The notes beneath the pieces were generated by a model. The model did not search any database, was not told where the DNA came from, and worked only from the letters and a program-made list of their open reading frames with translations. Below are positions 15,261-26,498 of a stretch of 33,435 bases of DNA, piece after piece. Position 1 is the stretch's first letter. Each line of letters opens with the position of its first letter. A program made the position numbers and the translations under genes. This DNA is from Thermodesulfobacteriota bacterium (GTDB lineage: Bacteria > Desulfobacterota > Deferrisomatia > Deferrisomatales > JACRMM01): NCBI GenBank assembly GCA_040756475.1, contig JBFLZB010000029.1, positions 1 through 33,435 of the forward strand, read 5' to 3'.

Positions 15261-16501
15261 GTGAGGACGAGGATCGCCGCGAGCAGCAGGAAGAAGAAGG
15301 GCAGGGTGGCCCGGTAGAGCTCGAGGACGGGCTTTTCGAAGCGGTAGCTCGCGATGAAGAGGTTCATCCCCACGGGCGGGGTGAAGTAGCCGATCTGCAT
15401 GTTGGCGAGGAAGACGATCCCCAGGTGCACGGGGTGGATGTCGTACCCCAGGGCCACCGGCAGGATGATGGGGATCACGATCACCAGGGCGGAGAAGATG
15501 TCGAGCATGGTGCCGAGCACCAGGAGGAAGAGGTTCAGGAGCACGAGAAACGCCAGCCGGCTGTCCACGTGGGCGCGGATCGCCTCGAAGAGCCGCGTGG
15601 GCACCTCGGCGTCGATCATGTAGTTGGTGCTCGCCAGCGACGCCCCCAGAATCAGGAGCACCCCCCCCACCAGCACCATCGACTCGCGCATCACGGCGGG
15701 GAGCCGGGCGAGGGGAATCTCCCGGCGGATCCCCACCTCCACCACCAGCACGTACAGCGCGGTGACCGCCGCCGCCTCCGAGACCGCGAAGGTCCCGCTG
15801 TAGATGCCCCCCAGGACGAGAAGCGGCAGGGGGATCTCCCAGGCGGAATCCCGCAGGCTCGCCAGGGCCTCGCGCCACGAAAACTTCTGGGGCGGGCGGT
15901 CCCGGTTGCGCCCGACCCACGCGCTCCACCCCGAGAGGAGCGCCAGCATCAGGAGCCCGGGCAAGAGACCCGCCCGAAAGAGGTCGTCGATCCGCACCGG
16001 GGTTCCCACTCCCAGTTGCTGGGCCACCACCCCGTAGAGGATGAGGGGAAGCGACGGGGCAAACAGGAGCCCCAGACTCCCGGAGGTGGTCACCAGCCCC
16101 AGGCTGAAGCGCTCCGGGTAGCCCGCCTCCCGCAGGGCCGGGTAGAGGAGCGAGCCCAGCGCCACGATGGTCACCCCCGAGGCCCCCGTAAAGGCCGTAA
16201 AGAGGGCGCACGCCACGAGGGCGACCATGGCGAGCCCCCCGGGGAGCCAGCCGAGCAGCGCGTTGGTGATCCGCACGAGGCGGCGGGGCGCCTGGCTCTC
16301 CCCCAGGAGGTATCCGGCGAAGGTGAAGAGCGGGATGGCGAGCAACACTGGCATCTCCGCCAGGCGGTAGATCTCGATGGCCACCACCGAGAGGTCCACC
16401 CCCGCCCGGGAAAAACCCAGGAGGGCGCCCCCCGCGATCACCGCGAAGAGAGGCGCCCCCAGGAGGGCCGCGCCCAGCAGCAGGAGGCCGGCGACGATCA
16501 T
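15218..16501 (-). CDS. dctM: TRAP transporter large permease DctM
   Basis: A 427-residue membrane protein of the TRAP large subunit family, with about a dozen hydrophobic segments. Family marks are EMPVLLAIPLFTFAGYLLGE near residue 50, TAFTGASGVTIVALGSLLYP, SGSLGLLFAPSLPLILYGVV and the C-terminal GYFTPPVGMNLFIASYRFEK. It forms the sodium-driven transport path with DctQ and receives substrate from DctP. Its ATG overlaps the dctQ stop by four bases. It is the last gene of the operon and converges on sigZ. Confidence 0.96.
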   Translation of the reverse strand: MIVAGLLLLGAALLGAPLFAVIAGGALLGFSRAGVDLSVVAIEIYRLAEMPVLLAIPLFTFAGYLLGESQAPRRLVRITNALLGWLPGGLAMVALVACALFTAFTGASGVTIVALGSLLYPALREAGYPERFSLGLVTTSGSLGLLFAPSLPLILYGVVAQQLGVGTPVRIDDLFRAGLLPGLLMLALLSGWSAWVGRNRDRPPQKFSWREALASLRDSAWEIPLPLLVLGGIYSGTFAVSEAAAVTALYVLVVEVGIRREIPLARLPAVMRESMVLVGGVLLILGASLASTNYMIDAEVPTRLFEAIRAHVDSRLAFLVLLNLFLLVLGTMLDIFSALVIVIPIILPVALGYDIHPVHLGIVFLANMQIGYFTPPVGMNLFIASYRFEKPVLELYRATLPFFFLLLAAILVLTYWPWLSLVLLGLG

Positions 16502-17043
16502 TCGGGCTTCCGGAGGGGCGTCCCGGGGGGCTTCCCCCCGCGCCCTCCCTGCGCGGCGCGCCGAACCTGCACCGCGCACAGGACGCCGTAGCGCAGGGAG
16601 ATGAGGGCAAACGCCAGGGGGACCACCGCCTCCACCGCCCAGGCCGGGAGCCCGCCGAACGCGGTGGTGCCGGCGGCGTAGTCCGAGGCGACGAAGCGCA
16701 CGGCGTGGTAGGCGACCACCGCCGAGACCCCCGCGGTGAAGAGGCTCGTGACGGGACGGGTCCAGCCCTTCAGGTGGGCGGGCAGGAGGCGGGAGGCGAA
16801 GTCGATGGCGATGTGCCGGTCCTCCCGGCTGGCCACCACCGCACCCAGGAGCCCGACCCACAGCACCAGGGCCCGCAGGAGGGGGTCCGCCCAGAAGAGG
16901 CCGGTCTCGAAGACGTTCCGCAGCAGGATCTGGCCGCCGGCCAGGAGGACCATGACGGCCAGGAGGAGCCCCAGGAGCGCGTCCTCGGTGTACCGCAGGA
17001 GCCGGAGCCAGAAGGCGGCGCCGGCCGCGAGCCGCTCAGCCAT
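16498..17043 (-). CDS. dctQ: TRAP transporter small permease DctQ
   Basis: A 181-residue protein with four predicted membrane helices, typical of DctQ. The conserved signature LLRNVFETGLFWADPLLRAL (about 41-60) and ASREDRHIAIDFASRLLP follow the family pattern. It associates with DctM in the membrane as a scaffold. Its start overlaps the dctP stop by eight bases and its stop overlaps the dctM start. Confidence 0.94.
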   Translation of the reverse strand: MAERLAAGAAFWLRLLRYTEDALLGLLLAVMVLLAGGQILLRNVFETGLFWADPLLRALVLWVGLLGAVVASREDRHIAIDFASRLLPAHLKGWTRPVTSLFTAGVSAVVAYHAVRFVASDYAAGTTAFGGLPAWAVEAVVPLAFALISLRYGVLCAVQVRRAAQGGRGGKPPGTPLRKPE

Positions 17044-18100
17044 CCCGGCCGCCCTGCGCCGGCCGGGCGGCGCGATAGGCCTCCAGGTGGCCCCGGATGA
17101 CCTCGAGGGTCTCCGGGGTGTAGGCCTGCCGGGCCCGAAGCCGCTCCAGGGCTTCGACCGCGATCCCCCGCCAGCGGGCCAGCTCTTCGGGCGACTCGGG
17201 GCCCACGAAGGCGATGCCCTGCTGGCGAAGCGCCTCCCGGGCGCCGGCGTTGCCCTGGCGGTTCAAGACGTCGAGCCGGGCCAGCGCCGCGCCCATCTTT
17301 TCCAGCACGGCGGCCCGGTCTTCGGGGCGGAGCCGGTCCAGGGCCTTCTGGTCCACCGCCACCACGCCGACCAGGTACAGGAGGGGCACGTCGGTGAAGT
17401 ACTTGACCCGGGTGTGCCACTGGAACGCGATGGCCGCCGCCGAGGTGGTGGCCACGGTGTCCACGAGGCGGGTCTGGAGCCCGGTGTAGACGTCGGCCAG
17501 GGGCAGGGGCACGGGGGAGATGCCCGCCACTTCGAGGGTCACCTGGCTCACCACGTCTCCCTCGGGAACCCACATCTTCTTGCCCCGGAGGTCCTCCACC
17601 TTGCGCACGGGGCTCCCGGACAGAACGTGGGCGAAGCCGCCCTCGCTGATGCCCAGGGCCACCATGCCCCCCCGGGCGAGGCCTTCCTTGAGCAGGGGGT
17701 CCACCCTCTCCCGCACGTAGTCCACCTCGTCGTAGGAGCGGAAGAGGAACGGCAGGCCGTAGATGGCCGTGTCGCGGTACACCTCGTCGAGGCTCCCGCC
17801 CGTGAAGGCGCCGCCCTGGAGCTGGCCGGCCCGGATCTTCCGGAGCACGGTCTTGTCGTTGCCCATCACCGCCCCCGGGTAGAACCGGATCTCCACCCGC
17901 CCCTGGGTGGCGGCGGCCACCTCCTCGGCGCCCTTGCGCAGCTCCTGCATCCAGGAGGTCCCTTCCGGGGCCAGGGTGGCGATCTTGAGGGTCTGCTTCT
18001 GTGCGGCTGCCGGCGGGGCCAGAGCCAGGGGGGCGACCAGGGCCCCAAGGGCGAAAACGAGCGCGGCCGCGGCGGCGCGGGAGAGGCGTAGCGGGGGCAT
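17036..18100 (-). CDS. dctP: TRAP transporter substrate-binding protein DctP
   Basis: A 354-residue periplasmic binding protein. Residues 1-34 form a signal peptide (basic start, a long Ala/Leu core, PPAAAQ cleavage region). The mature protein begins KQTLKIATLAPEGTSWMQEL and contains VEIRFYPGAVMGNDKTVLRK, GLPFLFRSYDEVDYV and the binding-cleft region DVYTGLQTRLVDTVATT, all typical of DctP. The substrate is likely an organic acid or similar anion; the conserved cleft Arg region fits this, but the exact ligand cannot be read. It is followed by dctQ and preceded by the TatT lipoprotein, which suggests a TatT-assisted variant. Confidence 0.95.
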   Translation of the reverse strand: MPPLRLSRAAAAALVFALGALVAPLALAPPAAAQKQTLKIATLAPEGTSWMQELRKGAEEVAAATQGRVEIRFYPGAVMGNDKTVLRKIRAGQLQGGAFTGGSLDEVYRDTAIYGLPFLFRSYDEVDYVRERVDPLLKEGLARGGMVALGISEGGFAHVLSGSPVRKVEDLRGKKMWVPEGDVVSQVTLEVAGISPVPLPLADVYTGLQTRLVDTVATTSAAAIAFQWHTRVKYFTDVPLLYLVGVVAVDQKALDRLRPEDRAAVLEKMGAALARLDVLNRQGNAGAREALRQQGIAFVGPESPEELARWRGIAVEALERLRARQAYTPETLEVIRGHLEAYRAARPAQGGRDG

Positions 18101-18117
18101 GGGGGGCTCCCTCCAGG

Positions 18118-18978
18118 TCAGAAGTAGTCCTCGGCCCCGGCCAGGAGCTCGCGGGCCTGCTCCCGGGCGAGGACGTTGGAGAGGGTGAGGCCCGGCACCC
18201 GGGGTTCGGCGTCCAACACCTCGCCGAGGAGCCGGTCGTGGAGCTCCCGGTCGAACACCAGGCGGGCGTAGTGCCGGGCGAAGAGCACCTTGGCCATGAG
18301 GTTTCGGCCCTGGGCCAGGGCGTCGGCCCGCTCGAAGTGGCGCCGGCCTTCCTCGGGCCTGCCGCCCAGGCTCTCGGGGCGCAGGGTGGCGAGCACCCCG
18401 AGGTAGAGGTGCGCGCCTCCCCGGTCGTAGGCCTCGTCCAGGGCTGCCACCCGGGCCATGGCCGCCTCCACCTTGGGCAGGTCGGCCACCGCCGTCCAGT
18501 CGTCCGGGTTGGCCTGCACCCACCCGGCCCAGGCTGCCGCGAAGCCGTAGAGGGCGGGCATGTCGGCGCGCCCGGCGTCGGCGAGCCGGCCCACGAAGTC
18601 GTCGAAGGGGGCGGCCGCCGCGGCGCAGAGCTCGGGCCGGCGCAGGCACAGGGCGCGCAGTCCGTAGTCTCGCGCCTTTCCAGCGAGCCGGCGCACCCGG
18701 TCCGGGTCGTCCACGAAGGCAGCAGCATAGGCCCCGTAGAGGCGGGCGCCGGCCAAGAGCAGGCTCTCGCTCTCGGGCTCCCCCTCGATGAGCCCGTCGA
18801 TCATGAGGAGGTAGGCCGGGGCTCCGTCCCGCACCGTCGCCGCGTCGTCCTGGTTCAGGATGGCCGAGGAGACGTTGCCTGCGAGCCGGCCGGTGGCCGA
18901 GCTCACGAGGCCTGCGCAGCCCCACAGGAAGGGGAGGGGCAGAAGGAGGGAGAAGGCGAGGGAGAAGAGGCGGCGCAT
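18118..18978 (-). CDS. TatT-like lipoprotein (TRAP-associated protein)
   Basis: A 286-residue lipoprotein. It starts MRRLFSLAFSLLLPLPFLWG and has the lipobox LWGC at 20-23, with the acylated Cys at about 23. The remainder is helical with repeated Ala-rich helix pairs, as in the TPR-like TatT (Tp0956) of Treponema pallidum, which assembles with its TRAP binding protein. Family phrases seen are YLLMIDGLIEGEPESESLLL, then LYGAYAAAFVDDPDR and FDDFVGRLADAG. Its position 17 bases ahead of dctP in the same operon supports the assignment. ATG 18978 is chosen because the signal peptide begins there. Confidence 0.88.
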   Translation of the reverse strand: MRRLFSLAFSLLLPLPFLWGCAGLVSSATGRLAGNVSSAILNQDDAATVRDGAPAYLLMIDGLIEGEPESESLLLAGARLYGAYAAAFVDDPDRVRRLAGKARDYGLRALCLRRPELCAAAAAPFDDFVGRLADAGRADMPALYGFAAAWAGWVQANPDDWTAVADLPKVEAAMARVAALDEAYDRGGAHLYLGVLATLRPESLGGRPEEGRRHFERADALAQGRNLMAKVLFARHYARLVFDRELHDRLLGEVLDAEPRVPGLTLSNVLAREQARELLAGAEDYF

Positions 18979-19092
18979 CGATGGGTCCTCGGTCGCGGGT
19001 GCGCCAAGGCTACGATCAAACGCGCTCGATTTCAACCGCGGGAGCCGAGCCCTGGGTTGCGCCGGTGTCGCGGATCTACGGGTGAGCGGAGA

Positions 19093-19250
19093 GCGGGTTC
19101 GGGGAGCCCCTCCCCTTCGCCGCGCAATCCGCGACAGTTTGAGGAGGCAGCCCCGGGGGACCCGGTGCGACGAGCGTCGTCCCCGCAGGGAGGGTCGGGC
19201 CCCTCGGTCGTTGCGGGGCGCGGCTACGGTCCGGGGCTCCCCGAACCCGC
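19093..19250 (+). repeat. Covarying palindromic repeat, copy B (upstream of iorA)
   Basis: Arms 19093-19110 (GCGGGTTCGGGGAGCCCC) and 19233-19250 form a perfect 18 bp inverted repeat. Compared with copy A, the left arm reads GGTTCGGGG instead of GGATCCGGG, and the right arm carries the matching changes. The interior shares CGCAATCCGCG and GAGGAGGCAG with copy C, and GCCCCAAGA with GGTGGATT follow the right arm. It lies between the divergent tatT and iorA genes, 103 bases before the iorA start. Confidence 0.88.
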
Positions 19251-19288
19251 CCCAAGAAGAGGCGGTGGATTTGGGGTGCGGCCCGCCC

Positions 19289-19318
19289 TTGCCGGGGGCG
19301 GCTCGAGACTGCTACAAG
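19289..19318 (+). promoter_or_regulatory. Possible promoter of iorAB
   Basis: TTGCCG at 19289-19294, an 18-base spacer and TACAAG at 19313-19318 lie 35 bases before the iorA ATG. The pair sits 38 bases after repeat copy B. The better pair upstream of moeA sits at almost the same distance from copy C, which supports both. Confidence 0.45.
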
Positions 19319-19353
19319 ACAAGTCAACTTTCCTGTTTCCCACCGGAGGCCCC

Positions 19354-21120
19354 ATGAGCGAGCTCCTTTCCGGCAACGAGGCCCTGGCCCGGGGCCTGTA
19401 CGAGGCCGGCGTCACCGTGGCGGCGGGCTACCCGGGCACCCCCTCCACCGAGATCCTCGAAGCCCTCAGCCGCTACAAGGACGAGGTCTACTGCGAGTGG
19501 AGCCCCAACGAGAAGGTGGCCTTCGAGGTGGCGGCCGGGGCCGCCCTGGCCGGGGCCCGGGCCGCCTGCACCATGAAGCACGTGGGCCTCAACGTGGCTG
19601 CCGACCCCCTCATGACGCTATCCTACATCGGCACCCGGGGCGGCTTCGTGGCGTGCGTGGCCGACGACCCGGGCCAGCACTCCTCCCAGAACGAGCAAGA
19701 CACCCGCCACTACGCCCGGTTCGCCAAGATCCCGGTCTTCGAGCCGGCCGACTCCGGCGAGGCCAAGGAGCTGGTGGCCCTGGCCTTCGAGGTGTCCGAG
19801 CGCTTCGAGACCCCGGTGATCCTGCGCACCACCACCCGGGTGAGCCACTCCCGGGGGCTCGTGACCCGCGGGGAGCGCCGGACCCCGCCCGCCGTCGCCT
19901 TCGAGCGCGACCCTCCCCGGTACGTGCCCATCCCCATCTGGGGCCGCAAGATGCGGGTCAAGGTGGAGGAGCGCCTGGGCCGGCTCGCCGAGGAGGCCAG
20001 CCGCTCTTCCGCCAACCGCTTGGAATGGGCCGACCGGCGGCTCGGCATCGTTGCGGTGGGGGTGGCCTACGGGTATGTGAAGGAGGTCTTTCCCGAGGCC
20101 TCGGTGCTCAAGCTCTCCTGGTGCTACCCCTTTCCGGACGCGCTCCTGCAGGAGTTTGCCGCGGGGGTCGAGCAGGTGCTCGTGGTGGAGGAGCTCGACG
20201 ACATCGTGGAGGAGCACGTAAAGGCCCTGGGGGTCCTCTGCCGGGGCAAGGACGTGGTGGCCCGGATCGGCGAGCTCTCCGCCGCCCGCCTGCGGGAGAC
20301 CCGGGCCCGGCTCGAGGGGCGCGACCCCGCCGCCGCATCGGTGCCCCTGGCCCCCGAGGCCGCGGACCTGCCGGGCCGCCCCCCGGTGCTCTGCCCCGGG
20401 TGCCCCCACCGGGGCGTCTTCCACGGCCTGGGCAAGCTCGACGTGGTGGTCACCGGCGACATCGGGTGCTACAGCCTGGGGGTGTTCCCGCCCCTCAACC
20501 GCACCGACACGATCCTGTGCATGGGGGCCGGGGTCACCATGGCCCACGGCATGGACCGGGCGGGGGAGCCCCGAAAGGTGGTCGGCATCGTGGGGGACTC
20601 CACCTTCTTCCACTCGGGCATCACGGGGCTGCTCGACATCGCCTACAACCGGGGCGGCTCCACGATCATCGTGGTGGACAACCGCACCACCGCCATGACC
20701 GGCCACCAGGACCACCCGGGCACGGGCCGCACCCTCATGGGGGAGCCCACCGGAGAGGTTTCCATCGAGGCCCTGGGGCGGGCCTGCGGCATCCGCCGGG
20801 TCGTCACCGTGGACCCCTACGACCTCAAGGCCACCGCGGCGGCCCTCAAGGCCGAGGTGGAGGCGCCCGAGCCGTCGCTGGTGGTCTCCCGGGCCCCGTG
20901 CCCGCTGCACACCCGGAGCCGGCTGGGTCCGCCCCGGCGCATCGACCCCGAGGCCTGCGTCCAGTGCGGGAGCTGCGTCAAGCTCGGGTGCCCGGCCATC
21001 GAGAGCGACGCCGAAGCGGTGCGGATCAACGAGCTCCTGTGCCTGGGGTGCGGGATGTGCGGGCAGGTCTGCAAACTCGACGCCGTGCGGACGGAAGGGG
21101 AGGAGGGCGGCCATGGCTGA
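19354..21120 (+). CDS. iorA: Indolepyruvate ferredoxin oxidoreductase, alpha subunit
   Basis: A 588-residue IorA. The N-terminal pyrimidine-binding domain opens with LLSGNEALARGLYEAGVTVA and contains YPGTPSTEILEAL and EWSPNEKVAFEVAAGAALAG. The C-terminal half has the thiamine diphosphate-binding domain (LCPGCPHRGVFHGL, VTGDIGCYSLG, GIVGDSTFFHSGITGLLD). The last roughly 60 residues are a ferredoxin domain with CVQCGSCVKLGCP and CLGCGMCGQVCK, ligands for two [4Fe-4S] clusters. It oxidatively decarboxylates aryl-pyruvates from aromatic amino acids to aryl-acetyl-CoA, reducing ferredoxin. ATG 19354 follows GGAGG. iorB overlaps its end by eight bases. Confidence 0.96.
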   Translation: MSELLSGNEALARGLYEAGVTVAAGYPGTPSTEILEALSRYKDEVYCEWSPNEKVAFEVAAGAALAGARAACTMKHVGLNVAADPLMTLSYIGTRGGFVACVADDPGQHSSQNEQDTRHYARFAKIPVFEPADSGEAKELVALAFEVSERFETPVILRTTTRVSHSRGLVTRGERRTPPAVAFERDPPRYVPIPIWGRKMRVKVEERLGRLAEEASRSSANRLEWADRRLGIVAVGVAYGYVKEVFPEASVLKLSWCYPFPDALLQEFAAGVEQVLVVEELDDIVEEHVKALGVLCRGKDVVARIGELSAARLRETRARLEGRDPAAASVPLAPEAADLPGRPPVLCPGCPHRGVFHGLGKLDVVVTGDIGCYSLGVFPPLNRTDTILCMGAGVTMAHGMDRAGEPRKVVGIVGDSTFFHSGITGLLDIAYNRGGSTIIVVDNRTTAMTGHQDHPGTGRTLMGEPTGEVSIEALGRACGIRRVVTVDPYDLKATAAALKAEVEAPEPSLVVSRAPCPLHTRSRLGPPRRIDPEACVQCGSCVKLGCPAIESDAEAVRINELLCLGCGMCGQVCKLDAVRTEGEEGGHG

Positions 21121-21697
21121 GCAGCCGGTGACGAGCCTGGTGCTGGTGGGGGTGGGAGGGCAGGGGGTGCTCCTGGCAAGCGAGATCGCCGCCCGGGCCG
21201 CCATTGCCGCCGGGTTCGACGTCAAGACCAACGAGGTCCACGGCATGGCCCAGCGGGGCGGCTCGGTCATCGCCCAGGTGCGCTACGGCTCCCGGGTGTG
21301 GAGCCCGCTGGTGGAGCCGGGCACCGCCCGGGTGCTGGGGGCCCTGGAGAGCATCGAGGCCCTGCGCTACCACCAGCTCCTGGCCCCCGACGGGCTCGCC
21401 GTGGTCTCCTCCCAGGTGATCGTCCCCGCCACGGTCTCCTCGGGCCAGGCCGCCTACCCGGCGGACGCGCAGGCGCGCCTCCAGCGGGTCTTCCCGCGCC
21501 TGGTGTACGCCGACGCCGTGGCCGAAGCCCGGGCCCTGGGGGACCACCGGGCGGTCAACCTGCTACTCCTTGGAGCCATGTCTACAGCGTTGGAGCTGCC
21601 CATGGATGCTTGGGAAAAAGCCATTGTGCAAAGTGTAAAGGCCGGGCACCTCGACCTGAATCTCCGGGCCTTTCGCCGGGGGCGGGAGCTCCCGTAG
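21113..21697 (+). CDS. iorB: Indolepyruvate ferredoxin oxidoreductase, beta subunit
   Basis: A 194-residue gamma/beta-type subunit: [18 protein letters not shown] at the N-terminus, [21 protein letters not shown], then [18 protein letters not shown], the pattern of pyruvate/ketoisovalerate oxidoreductase gamma domains. It pairs with IorA to form the enzyme and probably shapes the CoA-binding site. The start overlaps the iorA stop by eight bases, implying coupled translation. A hexamer array follows 75 bases after the stop. Confidence 0.95.
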   Translation: MAEQPVTSLVLVGVGGQGVLLASEIAARAAIAAGFDVKTNEVHGMAQRGGSVIAQVRYGSRVWSPLVEPGTARVLGALESIEALRYHQLLAPDGLAVVSSQVIVPATVSSGQAAYPADAQARLQRVFPRLVYADAVAEARALGDHRAVNLLLLGAMSTALELPMDAWEKAIVQSVKAGHLDLNLRAFRRGRELP

Positions 21698-21772
21698 GCG
21701 CGCCCCGAGCCGTCTCGGACCTGCACGGTCCGCGGGCGGCACAACCCGGGTCGGGACGGGATGCGCCGTCCC

Positions 21773-21830
21773 CATCGAAATCGAAATCGAAATCGACCCG
21801 GACCCCGATACCGATACCGATCTTGATCGA
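21773..21830. repeat. Tandem hexamer array (AATCGA and ACCGAT units)
   Basis: Starting at 21773, ATCGAA is repeated three to four times, followed by CGATAC units repeated about three times and a TTGATCGA end. The second unit is the same hexamer as in the inverted array at 688-759, and both arrays lie in the gap after a gene. Here the two halves are not complementary, so no long hairpin is expected. Confidence 0.8.
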
Positions 21831-21995
21831 GGGAGAGGGGGGGAACCGCTTCTCGGGGGTGACGTCATGAGGGAGCCCGGCCGAAAGGGTACACCCGATC
21901 CAACGGCGGGGTCCGCACCCGGGGGCCGAGTCGCCCGGACAGGTCCCCGTGTGCCTTCCGCTGGTTTGGGGCGCCCCCCCGGGAGGGGTCCTGCC

Positions 21996-24536
<2,541 letters not shown>

Positions 24537-24651
24537 CCTGGACGGCTCCCGGCACCCCCGGGGGCTTTCCCACCCGGTGCGCCGGTCCCGTGCCCGTCTT
24601 GATCGGCCCGAAACCGGCCGGCCGACGGAGAACCGCAGTGGGTCCCTGCGC

Positions 24652-25464
24652 CTAGCCTCCCCCCAGGAGCCCCGCGACCCGGCCCCAGGCGGCCCGCACC
24701 AGGCCCGCGTCGTCGGTCAGGAGGAGCCGCGCGGTGAGCGCCAGCGACACGGCGACCAGGACCGGGCGCACCAGGCGGGCGCCCCGGTCCATCACCAGGT
24801 TCGACCCCAGGCGCGCCCCGGCGAACTGGCCCGCCGCCATCACCAGCCCCGCGGCCCACACGATCTCGCCCCCCGCCAGGAAGACCAGGAGCGAGGCGAG
24901 GTTGCTCGCGAAGTTGAGGAGCTTGGCGTGGGCCGTGGCCTTGGCCAGGTTGAACCCCAGGAGGCCCACGAAGGCCAGCGCCAGGAAGGACCCCGTGCCC
25001 GGCCCGAAGAACCCGTCATAGAACCCGATGCCGAAGCCGGCCGTGGCCGAGAAGGTGCGCAGCCCCATGCGCCGGTGGGAGTCCACCTCGCCCACCCGGG
25101 GCGAGAAGAGGAAGTAGGCGGCGATCCCCACCAGAAGAAAGGGGAGGAGCCCCGAGAGGAAGTCCGCCCGGAGCCTCTGCACCACCGCCGAGCCCAGCGC
25201 CGCACCCGCGAACGTGCACGCCGCGCACCCGGCCATCTGGCGCAGGTCCACCCGCCCGCGGCGGACGAAGTTCCAGGCGGCGGAGAAGCTGCCGAAGCTG
25301 CTCTGGAGCTTGTTCGTGCCCAGGGCCTGGGCGGGGCTCAGCCCCGCCGCGAGCAGCGCCGGCAGCGTAATGAGCCCCCCGCCCCCCGCGATGGCGTCGA
25401 TGCACCCCGCGAATGCCGCGGCGGCGAAGAGGGCGAGGGCGACGGGCAGGGTCAGGGGGTCCAC
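24652..25464 (-). CDS. TauE/SafE family sulfite exporter-like permease
   Basis: A 270-residue membrane protein with about eight hydrophobic segments in two repeats. The first repeat carries AGCIDAIAGGGGLITLPALL and GTNKLQSSFGSFSAAWNF; the second carries YDGFFGPGTGSFLALAF and KLLNFASNLASLLVFL. These are family signatures of TauE/SafE transporters, which export sulfite, sulfoacetate or related anions; the substrate here is unknown. The GTG at 25464 is chosen since the family begins at DPLTLPVALALF; the longer upstream frame is low-complexity. It is convergent with the hybrid kinase and divergent from the thioesterase. Confidence 0.93.
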   Translation of the reverse strand: MDPLTLPVALALFAAAAFAGCIDAIAGGGGLITLPALLAAGLSPAQALGTNKLQSSFGSFSAAWNFVRRGRVDLRQMAGCAACTFAGAALGSAVVQRLRADFLSGLLPFLLVGIAAYFLFSPRVGEVDSHRRMGLRTFSATAGFGIGFYDGFFGPGTGSFLALAFVGLLGFNLAKATAHAKLLNFASNLASLLVFLAGGEIVWAAGLVMAAGQFAGARLGSNLVMDRGARLVRPVLVAVSLALTARLLLTDDAGLVRAAWGRVAGLLGGG

Positions 25465-25736
25465 GGCGTTCCTGCGGCCCGGGGCCGGCTGGGGGAAGGC
25501 GCGCACTCTACCACCGGCGCCGGGGGAGAGCCTAGTACCCCAAACCACAAGTGCGTGTGCGAAACCGCTGACGAGCGAGCCGCGCACGGCGTTGGCAGGG
25601 AACGAATACATTCGCCACGCGAACTTATGCATCGAGATACCATGGGGGCCCGCCATCCCCTCACCCCCCCCGGGGGAGAGGGCAGGGTGGGGGGCGGAGC
25701 AGGAATCTCGAAGACCGGACGACGAGGAGAAGAGTC

Positions 25737-26168
25737 ATGGGAGAGCACGGCACCCGGCGCACCGAGATCACGGTGCGGGGCTACCACCTGGACCTCTACG
25801 GGCACGTCAACAACGCCCGGTATCTCGAGTTCCTCGAAGAAGGCCGCTGGCAGTGGCTCGAGGGCCGCGCCGACCTGGGGGCGCTGCTGGCCCGGGGCCT
25901 GGGGTTTTCCGTCGTGAACATCAACATCGACTACCGCCGGCCCGCCGCCCTCGGCGAGGTGCTGGAGATCGACACCGGCCTCAAGGCCCTTGGAAACCGA
26001 AGCGGCGTCGTGCACCAGGTGGTGCGCCTTCGGGGCACCGACACCGTGGTGGCCCAGGCCGACGTGACCTTCGTCATCGTCTCGAGCGAAACCGGTCGGG
26101 CCGTCCCCCTGGCCGGCGAGCTCCGGGCGCTCTTCGAGGCCGAGGCGGCGCGCTCTCTGGCCGGCTGA
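25737..26168 (+). CDS. Hotdog-fold acyl-CoA thioesterase (4HBT/YbgC type)
   Basis: A 143-residue thioesterase. The active-site segment GYHLDLYGHVNNARYLEF gives Asp19, His23 and Asn25 of the 4HBT motif, followed by the long helix EEGRWQWLEGR. Later strands VVNINIDYRRPAALGEVLEI and VVAQADVTFVIV match the fold. Such enzymes hydrolyse short or aromatic acyl-CoA thioesters; the exact substrate is not visible. ATG 25737 follows GAGGAGAAGAG. It appears monocistronic, with a 791-base gap after it. Confidence 0.92.
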   Translation: MGEHGTRRTEITVRGYHLDLYGHVNNARYLEFLEEGRWQWLEGRADLGALLARGLGFSVVNINIDYRRPAALGEVLEIDTGLKALGNRSGVVHQVVRLRGTDTVVAQADVTFVIVSSETGRAVPLAGELRALFEAEAARSLAG

Positions 26169-26498
26169 CTCCGACCCGACCGACATCCGGGAGCTTGGAA
26201 CCGGTCACCCGCCACCTCAAGCTCCGGACAAGGCGCTCTGGGAAGAGGGGGCAAGAGGAGTCTCGCATTTTCGCTTGCGTGCCCTGCGCCCTCCCGTCCG
26301 AACGCGGTCCCAGGGGCCGTCTTGGCCCCCGCCCGGGGGGTGGGGTAGAAGGGCCAAAGGTCGAGCGGGGAGGGCAACGATGGGCGGGGGTGCGAGACAA
26401 TCCGTGGGGAGCCGAGGCCGTCCCTGGCGCCGCGTCGCCGGAGCGGCCTCGTTTCGTTTGGGCGTAACCGGTCGAGCGCGGATCCGGTCCGGTTCCTC
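26169..26498. other. Non-coding stretch after the thioesterase gene
   Basis: About 330 bases with no reading frame that has a family signature or consistent third-position bias. It contains an A/T-richer patch (CGCATTTTCGCTTGCG near 26265) and several short GC-rich inverted repeats that are unremarkable at this composition. A REP-like pair follows at 26499. Confidence 0.5.

Noticed and set aside
13656-16610. Long minus-strand open frame across arsM, sigZ and dctM
   Set aside because: It crosses three well-recognised genes in the wrong frame and its product shows no domain.
25650-25695. C-run/G-run palindrome ahead of the thioesterase gene
   Set aside because: The pairing is short (8 of 9 bases around a mononucleotide run) and explained by composition; it resembles common CCCTC/GAGGG repeats but no second copy was seen here.
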